DNA of 64,000 nucleotides from Marisediminicola antarctica (GCF_009930795.1 NZ_CP017146.1:1426001-1490000), one strand, 5' to 3'. Counted from the stretch's first letter, positions 18,244 to 27,873 are shown. Numbers and translations: made by a program. The notes: generated by a model from the sequence alone, not told the origin.

Positions 18244-20163
18244 ATGGCCATTGCCACTCGCAAAGACCTCCGCAACGTCGCAATCGTCGCCCACGTCGAC
18301 CATGGCAAGACCACACTGGTCGACGCCATGCTCAAGCAGACGAACTCGTTCGATGCCCACTTCGAGGGCGAGGACCGCATGATGGACTCGAACGACCTCG
18401 AACGCGAAAAGGGCATCACGATCCTCGCGAAAAACACGTCGATTCTCTACAACGGCATCCACGCCGAAGAGAACGGCGCGGGCGGCCCGATCATCATCAA
18501 CGTCATCGACACCCCCGGCCACGCCGACTTCGGTGGCGAGGTCGAGCGCGGCTTGTCGATGGTCGACGGGGTCGTCCTTCTCGTCGACGCGAGCGAGGGC
18601 CCGCTTCCGCAGACCCGCTTCGTGCTGCGCAAGGCGCTCGAGGCCAAGCTCCCCGTCATCCTGCTCGTCAACAAGACCGACCGCCCCGATGCGCGCATCG
18701 ACGAGGTCGTCGCCGAGAGCCAGGACCTGCTCCTCGGCCTCGCGAGCGACATGGCCGACGATGTGCCCGACCTCGACCTCGACGCGATCCTCGACGTTCC
18801 CGTCGTCTTCGCCTCCGGTCGCAACGGCGCCGCGAGCTGGAACAAGCCCGAGAACGGCACCATGCCCGACAACGAGGACCTCGAGCCCCTCTTCGACGCG
18901 ATCCTCAAGCACGTTCCCGCTCCGACCTACGACGACGAGCACCCCCTGCAGGCGCACGTCACCAACCTCGACGCGAGCCCCTTCCTTGGACGCCTCGCCC
19001 TGCTGCGTGTCTTCAACGGCACGATCAAGAAGGGTCAGACGGTCGCCTGGGTCAAGCACGACGGATCCGTCTCCAACGTCAAGGTCACCGAGCTGCTCAT
19101 CACCAAGGCGCTCACCCGCGTGCCCGTCGACAGCGCCGGCCCCGGTGACATCGTCGCCGTCGCCGGATTCGAGGACATCACGATCGGTGAAACCCTCGCC
19201 GACCCCAACGACGTGCGCCCGCTGCCGACCATCAAGGTCGACGACCCGGCGATCTCGATGACGATCGGCACCAACACCTCGCCGATCATCGGCAAGGTCA
19301 AGGGCCACAAGCTCACCGCGCGCATGGTCAAGGACCGCCTCGACCGCGAACTCGTCGGTAACGTCTCGATCAAGCTCGTCGACATCGGCCGCCCCGACGC
19401 CTGGGAGATCCAGGGCCGTGGCGAGCTCGCTCTCGCGATCCTCGTCGAGCAGATGCGTCGCGAGGGCTTCGAGCTCACCGTCGGCAAGCCGCAGGTTGTC
19501 GTCCGGCAGGTGAACGGCAAGGTGCACGAGCCCTTCGAGCACCTCACGATCGACGCGCCCGAGGAATACCTCGGCGCCGTCACGCAGCTGCTCGCCGCTC
19601 GCAAGGGCCGGATGGAGGGCATGAGCAACCACGGCACCGGCTGGGTCCGCATGGACTTCATCGTCCCGTCGCGCGGCCTCATCGGCTTCCGCACCGAGTT
19701 CCTCACGATCACGCGCGGCGCCGGCATCGCCAACGCCGTCTCCCACGGCTACGAGCAGTGGGCTGGCGAGATCATCACCCGCGTCAACGGCTCGATCGTT
19801 GCCGACCGCGCCGGCTCCGCCACCCCGTTCGCCATGGTCGCCCTGCAGGAGCGCATGTCGTTCTTCGTGGAGCCCACCCAGGAGGTCTACGAGGGCATGG
19901 TCGTCGGAGAGAATTCGCGCGCCGACGACATGGACGTCAACATCACGAAAGAGAAGCAGCTGACCAACATGCGCCAGTCGACTTCCGATTCGTTCGAGCG
20001 CATGACCCCGTCGCGCAGGCTCACCCTCGAGGAGTGCCTCGAGTTCGCCCGCGAGGACGAGTGCGTCGAAGTGACGCCCGAGTTCGTGCGCATCCGCAAG
20101 GTCGAGCTCGACGCCAACGCGCGCCAGCGCAAGACCTCGCGCCTCAAGAAGCAGAACGCCTAA
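18244..20163 (+). CDS. typA: Ribosome-associated translational GTPase TypA/BipA
   Basis: Cytoplasmic GTPase of 639 residues, close to the usual length of about 610-640. G1 is AHVDHGKTT (16-24, Lys 22), G3 is DTPGHADFGG and G4 is NKTD. EF-G-like domains follow, and the C-terminal TypA-specific region contains VSHGYEQWAGEI and NSRADDMDVN. It binds the ribosome and supports assembly and growth under stress, including cold. The start is ATG 18244, with AAGGA about 11 bases upstream. It is preceded by the structured leader and followed by a strong terminator. Confidence 0.96.
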   Translation: MAIATRKDLRNVAIVAHVDHGKTTLVDAMLKQTNSFDAHFEGEDRMMDSNDLEREKGITILAKNTSILYNGIHAEENGAGGPIIINVIDTPGHADFGGEVERGLSMVDGVVLLVDASEGPLPQTRFVLRKALEAKLPVILLVNKTDRPDARIDEVVAESQDLLLGLASDMADDVPDLDLDAILDVPVVFASGRNGAASWNKPENGTMPDNEDLEPLFDAILKHVPAPTYDDEHPLQAHVTNLDASPFLGRLALLRVFNGTIKKGQTVAWVKHDGSVSNVKVTELLITKALTRVPVDSAGPGDIVAVAGFEDITIGETLADPNDVRPLPTIKVDDPAISMTIGTNTSPIIGKVKGHKLTARMVKDRLDRELVGNVSIKLVDIGRPDAWEIQGRGELALAILVEQMRREGFELTVGKPQVVVRQVNGKVHEPFEHLTIDAPEEYLGAVTQLLAARKGRMEGMSNHGTGWVRMDFIVPSRGLIGFRTEFLTITRGAGIANAVSHGYEQWAGEIITRVNGSIVADRAGSATPFAMVALQERMSFFVEPTQEVYEGMVVGENSRADDMDVNITKEKQLTNMRQSTSDSFERMTPSRRLTLEECLEFAREDECVEVTPEFVRIRKVELDANARQRKTSRLKKQNA

Positions 20164-20180
20164 CTCGCACGCAGCGTACC

Positions 20181-20221
20181 GGGCGGGGTCCCTCACGGCG
20201 AAAGCCGGAGTGGCCCCGCCC
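20181..20221 (+). terminator. Terminator after typA, possibly bidirectional
   Basis: GGGCGGGGTCC pairs with GGCCCCGCCC, and an inner CGGC-GAAA-GCCG tetraloop stem completes a long GC-rich hairpin. It lies between convergent typA and efeB. There is no T-run, as is common in high-GC actinobacteria. Confidence 0.75.
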
Positions 20222-20269
20222 GTTCCTCTATCCACCGCCTCGCCGAGCACGGCTGGCCTGCGGTTGAGG

Positions 20270-21553
20270 TCAGGCGAACAGGCTCTCGCCCACAAAACCG
20301 CCTCGGTTGGCCCCGGGCGGCACGGCGAAGATCGCCGAGCCGACGTGTCGGACGTACTCGTTCATTGCGTCGCTTCCGGCGAGGCTCGACTGCACGGCCA
20401 CGAACTGGCTGCGCGGGTCGCGTTGGAAGCAGATGAAGAACAGGCCGGCGTTGAGCCTGCCGAGGTCGTCGTTGCCATCGACGAAGTTGTAGCCGCGGCG
20501 CAGAAGCAGCGCCCCCGCGTTGTGGTCGGGGTGGGCGAGCCGAACGTGCGCGGCCTTGTCGATTGTGGGGGAGCCAGATGCAGCTGTCGTGTCGAGGTCG
20601 ACGGCGGTGAACTCGGTGCCGCCGGACAGCGGGGCGCCTTCGCCCTTCGTGCGGCCGATGACGCGTTCCTGCTCGCGCAGCGATGCCCTGTCCCACGTTT
20701 CGATCGTCATGCGGATCTTGCGCGCGACGAGGTACGAGCCGCCCGCCATCCAGGCCTGCGAGTCCCCGCCGGGCGCGAAGACATGCTCGCCAACCTGGGT
20801 GGTGTCCTCGGCTTTCACATTGGCGGTGCCATCCTTGAAGCCGAACAGGTTGCGGGTGGTCACCTGCGCGCGCGTCGTCGACGACGTACGCCCGAAGCCG
20901 AGCTGGGACCACCGGAGGGCCGCGCGCCCGAACGCGATTCTCGAGAGATTGCGGATGGCGTGCACCGCGACCTGCGGGTCGTCGCTGCAGGCCTGGATGC
21001 AGAGGTCGCCGTCGCTCTGGGCCGGCACGAGCGCGTCGCCGGCGAAGTGGGGGAGGTCGATGAGCTCGGTGGGGCGGCGCCCGGCGAGTCCGAACCGGTC
21101 GTTGCCGTCGGCATCCTCGAACAGGGTCGGACCGAATCCGAAGGTGATCGTGAGGCCGGATGCCGGAAGGTCGAGCGCCTCGCCCGTGTCGTCCGGCGGT
21201 GCGTCGTACGCTCCGCCGACCGCGCCGACTGGTCCGGCGCCGAGACCCTCGGTCATGCGCGCGGCTGCAAGGGTCCAGTCCCGGAGCAGCTCGATGAGCT
21301 CACCCCGGTCGATGTCGGGCACGTCGAAGCTCGCGAAATGCAGCCGGTCCTGGGCGGCGGTGACGATTCCCGATTGGTGTGCACCGTAGAACGGATAGGA
21401 CGCCGCCGCGCCGGAGGAACCGGTGCCGGATGCCGAGGCGACAGCGCGGTCGCCAGCGACGCCGATTCCAACCCCGACGACGCCCGCCCCGGCGAGCCCC
21501 AGGAGGCCGCGACGGGAGAGGCCGGCTCGGGGTGGAGCATCCTCCTCGGTCAT
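20270..21553 (-). CDS. efeB: Deferrochelatase/DyP-type heme peroxidase EfeB
   Basis: Heme-binding dye-decolorising peroxidase of 427 residues. The N terminus carries a twin-arginine signal (LSRRGLLGLAG, Arg 14-15), so it is folded with heme before export. FGFKDGTANV is the DyP GxxDG-type motif. The region with AHPDHNAGALLLRRGYNF probably supplies the proximal His. Third gene of efeU-efeO-efeB; it starts five bases after efeO ends. In the EfeUOB system it is thought to oxidise ferrous iron or help strip iron from heme. Confidence 0.92.
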   Translation of the reverse strand: MTEEDAPPRAGLSRRGLLGLAGAGVVGVGIGVAGDRAVASASGTGSSGAAASYPFYGAHQSGIVTAAQDRLHFASFDVPDIDRGELIELLRDWTLAAARMTEGLGAGPVGAVGGAYDAPPDDTGEALDLPASGLTITFGFGPTLFEDADGNDRFGLAGRRPTELIDLPHFAGDALVPAQSDGDLCIQACSDDPQVAVHAIRNLSRIAFGRAALRWSQLGFGRTSSTTRAQVTTRNLFGFKDGTANVKAEDTTQVGEHVFAPGGDSQAWMAGGSYLVARKIRMTIETWDRASLREQERVIGRTKGEGAPLSGGTEFTAVDLDTTAASGSPTIDKAAHVRLAHPDHNAGALLLRRGYNFVDGNDDLGRLNAGLFFICFQRDPRSQFVAVQSSLAGSDAMNEYVRHVGSAIFAVPPGANRGGFVGESLFA

Positions 21554-21558
21554 CGGTG

Positions 21559-22731
21559 TCAGCCCACCACGGCTGCGGTCAGCAGACTGAGCGGCTCGGC
21601 GAGGGCGTTCACGCCGTTCGCGAGCGTGCGGATGTCGTCCGACGACAGCTCGTCGTAGGAGGTGAATCCGGCCTCGAGGCTGCCGTACTGGGCGAGCTGC
21701 GCCTCGAGCGTGGCGAACTGCGCGTCGATGTCGGAGACGAGATCCGGGTTCTTCTCCTCCACGATATCGCGCACGCCCTCGTAGGCCACTCGGGCGCCCT
21801 CGAGGTTGGCCTGGAAGTCCCAGAGGTCGGTGTGCGACCAGATCTCCTCCTCACCGGTGATCTTGCCGGTCGCGACCTCGTCGAGCAGCGCGATCGCGCC
21901 ATTGCTGATCGTGTCGATCGATACGGAGTACTTCTCGTCGTGCACGGCGTCGTAGAGGGCGGCAGTGTCGGCGACCAGCTTGTCGGCGAAATAGCCGCGC
22001 TCCTGGGCGGTCAGCGCGACGTAACCGGCATCCGCCGGCGGCCACAGGTCCTTCTCGATGCGGTGCCAGCCGCTCCACTCCTCGCCCTCCGGGACGTCGG
22101 CTTCGCGGAAGTCAACTGCGGGATCGAGGTCGCCGAACGACTCGGCGACCGGTTCGACGCGTTCGTAGCTGGCTCGGGTGATCGCGTAGAGCGACCTCGC
22201 GGCATCGTCGTCACCAGCCCGGTAGGCCGCGAGGAACGCGTCGGTCGCGGGCACCAGCCGGGCCACCTGGTCCTTCACGTAGGCCACATAGTTCGCGGCG
22301 GCCGCGTCGATCCGCTCTGCGTCGTCGCCCGACGGCGAGCCGGTGGTACCGGAATCGGTCACGGTGAACGCGGCGCGGCCGATGCCGTCGCCGACCATGC
22401 CGGGCTTGCACGCGGTGAAGTACTCACCGGGCTTCAGCGTGAGGGTCAGGTCGCGCGGGGCGCCGGGGGCGACATTCTCGACCTCGCCGACGATGCGGCG
22501 GCCGTCATCGGCGAGCAGGTAGAACTCGGTCGCCTGGTCGGCCGAGTTCGTGACCGTGAAGACGACCGTGCCGCTGGGGGCCGTGTCGGATGAGACTGTG
22601 CAGTCTGTGGCCGTGCTCTCCACGGCGAGCGTGGTCGCCTCGGCGGTGGAGTTCGGCACGCAGGCGGCGAGGGCGAGCAGCGCAGCCGCCGCGGTGATGG
22701 AGGCGCCGACGGCGCGGATCGGGATGTTCAT
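21559..22731 (-). CDS. efeO: Iron uptake lipoprotein EfeO (cupredoxin plus M75 imelysin domain)
   Basis: Exported protein of 390 residues. A signal with lipobox LAAC ([11 protein letters not shown]) anchors it. The first 110 or so residues are cupredoxin-like ([19 protein letters not shown]). The rest is an M75/imelysin-type helical domain with the HxxE motif in [12 protein letters not shown]. It presumably binds iron outside the membrane and delivers it to EfeU. The start is ATG 22731, which overlaps the efeU stop (ATGA). The open frame upstream lies inside efeU and is not used. Confidence 0.93.
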   Translation of the reverse strand: MNIPIRAVGASITAAAALLALAACVPNSTAEATTLAVESTATDCTVSSDTAPSGTVVFTVTNSADQATEFYLLADDGRRIVGEVENVAPGAPRDLTLTLKPGEYFTACKPGMVGDGIGRAAFTVTDSGTTGSPSGDDAERIDAAAANYVAYVKDQVARLVPATDAFLAAYRAGDDDAARSLYAITRASYERVEPVAESFGDLDPAVDFREADVPEGEEWSGWHRIEKDLWPPADAGYVALTAQERGYFADKLVADTAALYDAVHDEKYSVSIDTISNGAIALLDEVATGKITGEEEIWSHTDLWDFQANLEGARVAYEGVRDIVEEKNPDLVSDIDAQFATLEAQLAQYGSLEAGFTSYDELSSDDIRTLANGVNALAEPLSLLTAAVVG

Positions 22732-23615
22732 CGGGCTCCCTGGGTCTCCGCGGTGTGCGCGGTGTGCGCGGTGGTCGGGTCGGTGGGCGGTGCCGCAGAG
22801 ACGGCCGGGCGGCGGCCGCGGCGCGCCTGGACCACGAACACGGTGAGCACGGGAACGACATAGGCGAGCCAGACCCCGGCCTCGAGCCACGTGGTGGCGG
22901 GGGAGAAGTTGACGGTGCCCTTGAGCAGCGTTCCGTACCAGCTTGAGGGCGGAATCGTGCCGCTCACGTCGAAGGCGAGGTTGTAGAGCCCCGGAAGAAC
23001 ACCAGCCTCCTGGAGGTCGTGCACCCCATACGCGAGCACACCGGCGGCGACGATGATGAGGAGTGCCCCGGTCCAGGCGAAGAAGCGTGAGACGTTGAAC
23101 GCCACGACCCCGCGGTAGACGAGGTAGCCGAGAAGCGAGGCGACGGCGAGTCCGAAGGTCGCCCCGAGCAGCGGAAGGGTCGTCTCACCGGTGGACTGCA
23201 CGGCGGCCCAGATGAAGAGCGCGGTCTCGATGCCCTCACGCCCGACGGCGAGGAACGCGACGAGGACGAGGCCCCAGCCCGCGCCGTCGAGGTGCCGGTC
23301 GAGGTCGTCGCGAAGCTGCCCGACGAGCCGGCGCGAGGTGCGCAGCATCCAGAAGATCATCCAGGTCACGAACCCGGCGGCGATGATCGAGAGGATTCCG
23401 CCGATGAGCTCCTGGGCCTCGAAGCTCAGACCGTACGCGCCGAAGGTCAGGACTGCCCCGAGGGCGAGCGCGACCGCGACGGCCAGCGCGACTCCCGCCC
23501 AGATGCGCGGAATGACGTCCCGCCGGTCGATCTTGACCGCGTAGGCGACGAGGATACCCACAACGAGTGCGGCCTCGAGCCCCTCGCGCAGGCCGATCAG
23601 GAAGTTAGCAAGCAC
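22728..23615 (-). CDS. efeU: Ferrous iron permease EfeU (FTR1 family)
   Basis: Seven-helix membrane permease of 295 residues. Both REXXE iron-binding motifs are present: LREGLEAAL in the first helix and GREGIETAL in the middle. The start is GTG 23615 ([14 protein letters not shown]). The in-frame ATG at 23642 lies inside an iron box and upstream of the predicted transcription start, so it is unlikely. First gene of efeUOB. Two iron boxes overlapping the promoter predict repression by an iron-loaded DtxR/IdeR-type regulator. Confidence 0.94.
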   Translation of the reverse strand: MLANFLIGLREGLEAALVVGILVAYAVKIDRRDVIPRIWAGVALAVAVALALGAVLTFGAYGLSFEAQELIGGILSIIAAGFVTWMIFWMLRTSRRLVGQLRDDLDRHLDGAGWGLVLVAFLAVGREGIETALFIWAAVQSTGETTLPLLGATFGLAVASLLGYLVYRGVVAFNVSRFFAWTGALLIIVAAGVLAYGVHDLQEAGVLPGLYNLAFDVSGTIPPSSWYGTLLKGTVNFSPATTWLEAGVWLAYVVPVLTVFVVQARRGRRPAVSAAPPTDPTTAHTAHTAETQGAR

Positions 23616-23629
23616 GGTGTCACTTTCGG

Positions 23630-23648
23630 TTAGGTAAGGCACACCTTA
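23630..23648 (-). promoter_or_regulatory. DtxR/IdeR-like iron box 1 (efe operon)
   Basis: TTAGGTAAGGCACACCTTA matches 15 of 19 positions of the consensus TTAGGTTAGGCTAACCTAA as I remember it. It covers the start of the -10 (TATAAG on the minus strand, complement of 23645-23650), so binding would block the polymerase. Confidence 0.85.
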
Positions 23649-23654
23649 TACGAC

Positions 23655-23673
23655 TGTTGTAAGGCTCACCTAA
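23655..23673 (-). promoter_or_regulatory. DtxR/IdeR-like iron box 2 (efe operon)
   Basis: TGTTGTAAGGCTCACCTAA matches 14 of 19 consensus positions. Its right end is the -35 hexamer (TTAGGT on the minus strand, complement of 23668-23673). The -35 and -10 are exactly 17 bases apart. Confidence 0.75.
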
Positions 23674-23703
23674 CACGCGCCGGTGGTGTCGGCGAGCCAC
23701 CGG

Positions 23704-23709
23704 TACGCT
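23704..23709 (+). promoter_or_regulatory. Candidate mshB -10 element TACGCT
   Basis: TACGCT lies 56 bases before the mshB start. It would give a leader of about 50 nt that includes the AGGAG ribosome-binding site. Confidence 0.45.
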
Positions 23710-23765
23710 GGATTCGCGGGTCAGAGCCGAATCGGCCCACGAGTATCCAGGAGAGAACGTCGATC

Positions 23766-25070
23766 ATGTCCCCGGTTCCCCTGCCCGAGTCTGCGCCGCA
23801 GCCAACACCCGAGCGGGTGCTGTTTGTGCACGCGCATCCCGACGACGAGACCATCTCGACCGGCGGCACGCTCGCACGCCTCGTCGACGACGGCACCGCG
23901 GTGACCGTGCTCACCTGCACGCGCGGGGAGTGCGGTGAGATCGTCCCGCCCGAGCTCCAGCACCTGCTCGGCGACGGTGATGCGATCGCGGCGCACCGGG
24001 AGACTGAGATCGCCGAGGCGATGAGGATTCTCGGTGTCGCGGACCACCGGTGGCTCGGCGGCCCCGATGCCCGCATGGTCGACCGCGAACCGCGCAGATA
24101 CCGGGACTCCGGCATGGTGTGGGGCGAGTTGGGTCCGGAGCTCGGCCCCGACCTGCCGGCCGACGCCCTGTGCGTGGCGGATGCCGGAGAAGTCGCGGCC
24201 GACGTCGCCACGGTCATCGCCGCGGTCGGCGCCACCGCCGTGGTGAGCTACGACGCGAACGGCGGGTACGGGCATCCGGACCACATTGCGGCGCACACCG
24301 CGGCGCGTCACGCCGCCCGCGTCATGAATGTGCCCTTTTACGAGATCCTGACGCCGGGCACCCTGCGGCCGCAGGATCTCAGCGACCCCGACGTGTACGT
24401 GGTGGAGATCGCGCCGGTCCGCGCCCGCAAGCTCGCGGCCCTGCGTGCCCACCGCAGCCAGCTCACGGTGGTCGGTGCCGGGTCGCCGGCCCAGCCGGGC
24501 GTGTCGATGCACAAAGAGTCGCCGGGGCGTGCCGACGTGATCGAGGTCGAGGGCGACCGCATCGTCATGTCGGGCGGCCAGATCGACGAGATCGGCAGTG
24601 TCGAGGCGTTCCGGCGCGAAGGGCACCCGGTCGCGCGTCTCGACTGGTCGGACTACAGCCGGCGCGCCCGCGTGCTCGCCTGCGGCCTTGCAGCCGTTGT
24701 CGGCGCCACCCTCGGCGCCCTCGGCACGGTGAATCACCAGGTCAGCCTCGATCTTTTCGGCGCGAGCGTGCCGATCGGCCTCGTGCTCGGACTTCTCGTC
24801 GTCACGGCCACACTCGTCGGGTTGCGCCTCATCTTCGACAATCGCGTCGTCGTCGGATTCGCCTCCGTCGCACTTCTGTTGGTGATCGGGGTGTTGGCGG
24901 GGGAGAGCACCGGTGGCTCGGTGCTCATTCCGGCATCGACGATCGCCTACGGCTGGCTGTACGGAACCGTGATCGTCGTCGCCGTTGTGCTCGCCTGGCC
25001 GAAACTCTCCCATCCGGTGCGCGGTAAGATTGTCGGTAGTACACAACCGAAGGGATTCACCTCACCGTGA
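23766..25070 (+). CDS. mshB: Mycothiol biosynthesis deacetylase MshB with C-terminal membrane domain
   Basis: PIG-L family zinc deacetylase that removes acetyl from GlcNAc-inositol, the second step unique to mycothiol. The motif HAHPDDE (22-28) gives zinc ligands His 24 and Asp 27, and GYGHPDH supplies a further His near 170-173. HKESPGRADVIEVEGDR fits MshB. Residues from about 300 to 425 form roughly four hydrophobic helices, so the protein is 434 residues rather than about 300. I recall that M. tuberculosis has a separate small membrane protein gene (Rv1171) after mshB, so this looks like a fusion. The start ATG 23766 follows AGGAG. The stop overlaps the ferredoxin start (GTGA). Confidence 0.85.
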   Translation: MSPVPLPESAPQPTPERVLFVHAHPDDETISTGGTLARLVDDGTAVTVLTCTRGECGEIVPPELQHLLGDGDAIAAHRETEIAEAMRILGVADHRWLGGPDARMVDREPRRYRDSGMVWGELGPELGPDLPADALCVADAGEVAADVATVIAAVGATAVVSYDANGGYGHPDHIAAHTAARHAARVMNVPFYEILTPGTLRPQDLSDPDVYVVEIAPVRARKLAALRAHRSQLTVVGAGSPAQPGVSMHKESPGRADVIEVEGDRIVMSGGQIDEIGSVEAFRREGHPVARLDWSDYSRRARVLACGLAAVVGATLGALGTVNHQVSLDLFGASVPIGLVLGLLVVTATLVGLRLIFDNRVVVGFASVALLLVIGVLAGESTGGSVLIPASTIAYGWLYGTVIVVAVVLAWPKLSHPVRGKIVGSTQPKGFTSP

Positions 25071-25396
25071 CCTACGTTATTGCCCTCCCGTGCGTCGATC
25101 TCAAGGATCGAGCGTGCATCGACGAATGTCCCGTCGACTGCATCTACGAGGGCGATCGCATGCTCTACATCCACCCTGATGAGTGCGTCGACTGTGGTGC
25201 CTGCGAACCGGTGTGCCCCGTCGAGGCGATCTATTACGAAGACGACACCCCCGAGAAGTGGGCCGACTACTACAAGGCCAACGTCGAGTTCTTCGACGAC
25301 ATCGGCTCCCCTGGTGGCGCGGCCAAGGTCGGGGTCATCCACAAGGACCACCCTCTCGTCGCCGCGCTTCCGCCGCAGCCCGTCGGCGTCCAGTAA
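25067..25396 (+). CDS. fdxA: 7Fe ferredoxin
   Basis: 109-residue low-potential electron carrier with one [3Fe-4S] and one [4Fe-4S] cluster. Cysteines at 9, 17, 21, 25, 40, 43, 46 and 50 show the expected spacing (CIDECPVDC and CVDCGACEPVC). The C-terminal extension (EKWADYYKANVEFFDDIGSPGGA) is typical of FdxA/FdxC of actinobacteria. The start GTG 25067 overlaps the mshB stop. It is followed after 11 bases by dapC, so mshB-fdxA-dapC is probably one transcript. Confidence 0.95.
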   Translation: MTYVIALPCVDLKDRACIDECPVDCIYEGDRMLYIHPDECVDCGACEPVCPVEAIYYEDDTPEKWADYYKANVEFFDDIGSPGGAAKVGVIHKDHPLVAALPPQPVGVQ

Positions 25397-25407
25397 CCCG
25401 GCCCGGC

Positions 25408-26517
25408 GTGGCCCTGTCGCTTCCCGAGTTCCCGTGGGATGCCCTCGTACCGTTCGGTGATCGCGCCCGGGCGCACCCGGACGGGATCGTCGACCTCTCG
25501 GTCGGCTCGCCCGTCGACGCCACACCCTCTGTCATCCGCGATGCTGTCATTGCCGCAGCCGACGCGCACTCCTACCCGCAGACTGCGGGCACGCCCGCCC
25601 TGCGCGAGGCAATAGTGGCCTGGTTCGAGCGCCGCCGGGGAGTCGCGGGCCTCGCTGGCGGCCAGGTGTTGCCGACCATCGGATCGAAGGAACTCATCGC
25701 GGGCCTCCCGCTCTGGCTCGGCCTCGGCGCCGGCGACGTCGTCGTTCAGCCCCGCACCGCCTACCCGACCTACGCGATCGGCGCCGCCCTCGCCGGTGCG
25801 ACCGTGCACGCGGGCGACGACCCGGCCGAGTGGCCGCAGGCCACGCGCCTCGTCTGGCTGAACAGCCCGGGCAATCCGGATGGGCGGGTGCTCGGGGTCG
25901 ACGAGCTGCGCGCGGCCGTCGCGCGCGCGCGAGAGCTTGGCGCGGTCATCGTGAGCGACGAGTGCTACGCCGAACTCGCCTGGGACGCCCCGTGGGCCGG
26001 AGCGCCGACCCCCAGCATCCTCGACCCTGCCGTTGTTGCCGGACACCTCGGCTCCGTGCTCGCCGTCTACTCGCTCAGCAAGCAATCGAACCTCGCCGGC
26101 TACCGCGCCGGATTCGTTGCCGGCGACAGCGATCTCATCGGTGAGTTGCTCGCCGTTCGCAAGCACATCGGTTTGATGCCGCCCGCGCCCGTGCAGGCCG
26201 CCATGGTCGCCGCGCTGTCGGATGACGAGCACGTCGCCGAGCAGCGCGAGCGATACCGGGGGCGCCGGACCGTGCTGAGGGAAGCGCTCGAGCGGGCCGG
26301 ATTCACCATCGACCACAGCGAGGCTGGCTTGTACCTGTGGGCCACGAGGCGCGATGAGGCCTGGACGACAGTCGGCGAGATGGCCGCGCTCGGCATCCTC
26401 TGCGCACCCGGAACCTTCTATGGAATCGACGACTCCCGGCACGTTCGGTTCGCCATCACGACGACCGACGAGCGCATCGCCGCCGCCGCCAGTCGTTTGG
26501 CTGCATCCTCTAATTGA
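25408..26517 (+). CDS. dapC: Succinyldiaminopimelate aminotransferase DapC
   Basis: Fold-type I PLP aminotransferase of 369 residues. The PLP Lys is in VYSLSKQSNLAGYRAGF, and NSPGNPDG is the substrate/cofactor motif. The sequence resembles the actinobacterial DapC that makes N-succinyl-LL-diaminopimelate from the succinylated keto intermediate. Placement right after a ferredoxin is the arrangement I know from mycobacteria. The start is GTG 25408; the frame is open from 25183 but that part overlaps fdxA. DapD and DapE, the steps before and after, are encoded 3.2-5.3 kb downstream. Confidence 0.88.
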   Translation: MALSLPEFPWDALVPFGDRARAHPDGIVDLSVGSPVDATPSVIRDAVIAAADAHSYPQTAGTPALREAIVAWFERRRGVAGLAGGQVLPTIGSKELIAGLPLWLGLGAGDVVVQPRTAYPTYAIGAALAGATVHAGDDPAEWPQATRLVWLNSPGNPDGRVLGVDELRAAVARARELGAVIVSDECYAELAWDAPWAGAPTPSILDPAVVAGHLGSVLAVYSLSKQSNLAGYRAGFVAGDSDLIGELLAVRKHIGLMPPAPVQAAMVAALSDDEHVAEQRERYRGRRTVLREALERAGFTIDHSEAGLYLWATRRDEAWTTVGEMAALGILCAPGTFYGIDDSRHVRFAITTTDERIAAAASRLAASSN

Positions 26518-26562
26518 ATTGCCGTTTCCTTAGCGGTTGCGACCATACCCTCCCGTGGCATT

Positions 26563-26568
26563 TAGGCT
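26563..26568 (+). promoter_or_regulatory. Leaderless -10 of gltA (TAGGCT)
   Basis: TAGGCT ends six bases before GTG 26575, so transcription should start at or next to the start codon. No ribosome-binding site is present. Confidence 0.65.
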
Positions 26569-26574
26569 GTAGGG

Positions 26575-27873
26575 GTGACTGACCCCGCTACGAACAACGC
26601 CGACAAGGCCACGCTCCACTATCCGGGGGGCACGGCGGAGTTTCCGATCCTGCGAAGCGTCGATGGGGCGTCGAGTATCGACATCTCGACCTTCACGAAG
26701 CAGACCGGCTACACGACGATCGACCAGGGGTTTGTGAACACCTCTTCGACGCAGAGCAAGATCACCTACATCGACGGCGAGAAGGGGATTCTGCGCTACC
26801 GCGGATACTCGATCGAGGACGTCGCGACCAACTCGACCTATCTCGAGGCCGCCTTCCTCCTCATCTATGGCAACCTGCCGACGGCCGACGAGCTCGGTGA
26901 GTTCGACGAGAAGATCCGCCGCCACACGCTCCTTCATGAGGATCTCCGCCGGTTCTTCGACGGCCTGCCCTCCAGTGCGCATCCGATGTCGGTGCTGTCG
27001 AGCGCGGTATCGGCCCTCTCCACCTACTACGAGGAATCCTCGAGCGTGCACGACCGGGAACAGGTCGAGATCTCGACGATCCGTCTGCTCGCGAAGCTGC
27101 CCGTGATCGCCGCCTACGCTCACAAGAAGAGCCTCGGCCAGGCATTCCTGTACCCGGACAACTCGCTGAGCTTCGTCGACAACTTCCTCAAGCTCAACTT
27201 CGGCACGATGGCCGAGCCGTACGAGGTCAACCCCGTCGTTTCGAAGGCGCTCGACCGCCTCCTGATTCTGCACGAGGACCACGAGCAGAACGCCTCCACC
27301 TCGACCGTGAGGCTCGTCGGCTCGACCCAGGCGAACATCTTCTCGTCGATCTCGGCGGGCATCAACGCGCTCTACGGACCGTTGCACGGTGGCGCGAACG
27401 AGGCGGTGCTCAAGATGCTCGGCGAGATCAAGGAATCGGGCGAGAGCGTCGAGAAGTTCGTCGAGCGGGTGAAGAACAAGGAGCACGGCGTCAAGCTCAT
27501 GGGCTTCGGGCACCGCGTCTACAAGAACTTCGACCCCCGGGCCAAGCTCGTCAAGGAGAGCGCCGACGAGGTGCTCACGGCGCTCGGCGTGCAGGACCCC
27601 CTGCTCGACATCGCGAAGGAGCTCGAGGCGGTCGCGCTGGCCGACGACTACTTCATCGAGCGCAAGCTTTACCCCAACGTGGACTTCTACACCGGCGTCA
27701 TCTACAAGGCCATGGGATTCCCGCCGCGCATGTTCACAGTGCTGTTCGCCATCGGCCGACTGCCAGGCTGGATCGCCCATTGGCGCGAGATGAACGAGGA
27801 CACGAACACGAAGATCGGCCGCCCCCAGCAGCTCTACATCGGGGAGCCAGCGCGCGACTGGCCGGTTCGCTAG
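26575..27873 (+). CDS. gltA: Citrate synthase
   Basis: 432-residue type II (hexameric-class) citrate synthase condensing acetyl-CoA and oxaloacetate. Active-site signatures are GPLHGGANEAVLKML, MGFGHRVYKNFDPRA, and Asp in the DFYTGVIYKAMG region. The N-terminal domain typical of the longer type is present (TLHYPGGTAEFPILRSVDG). It is a single gene with its own leaderless promoter and GTG start. No other TCA-cycle gene is adjacent. Confidence 0.96.
   Translation: MTDPATNNADKATLHYPGGTAEFPILRSVDGASSIDISTFTKQTGYTTIDQGFVNTSSTQSKITYIDGEKGILRYRGYSIEDVATNSTYLEAAFLLIYGNLPTADELGEFDEKIRRHTLLHEDLRRFFDGLPSSAHPMSVLSSAVSALSTYYEESSSVHDREQVEISTIRLLAKLPVIAAYAHKKSLGQAFLYPDNSLSFVDNFLKLNFGTMAEPYEVNPVVSKALDRLLILHEDHEQNASTSTVRLVGSTQANIFSSISAGINALYGPLHGGANEAVLKMLGEIKESGESVEKFVERVKNKEHGVKLMGFGHRVYKNFDPRAKLVKESADEVLTALGVQDPLLDIAKELEAVALADDYFIERKLYPNVDFYTGVIYKAMGFPPRMFTVLFAIGRLPGWIAHWREMNEDTNTKIGRPQQLYIGEPARDWPVR

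Noticed and set aside
17541-19148. 535-residue open frame across the typA leader
   Set aside because: It covers two genes out of frame and is mostly Arg/Pro/Ser. typA in its own frame is unmistakable.
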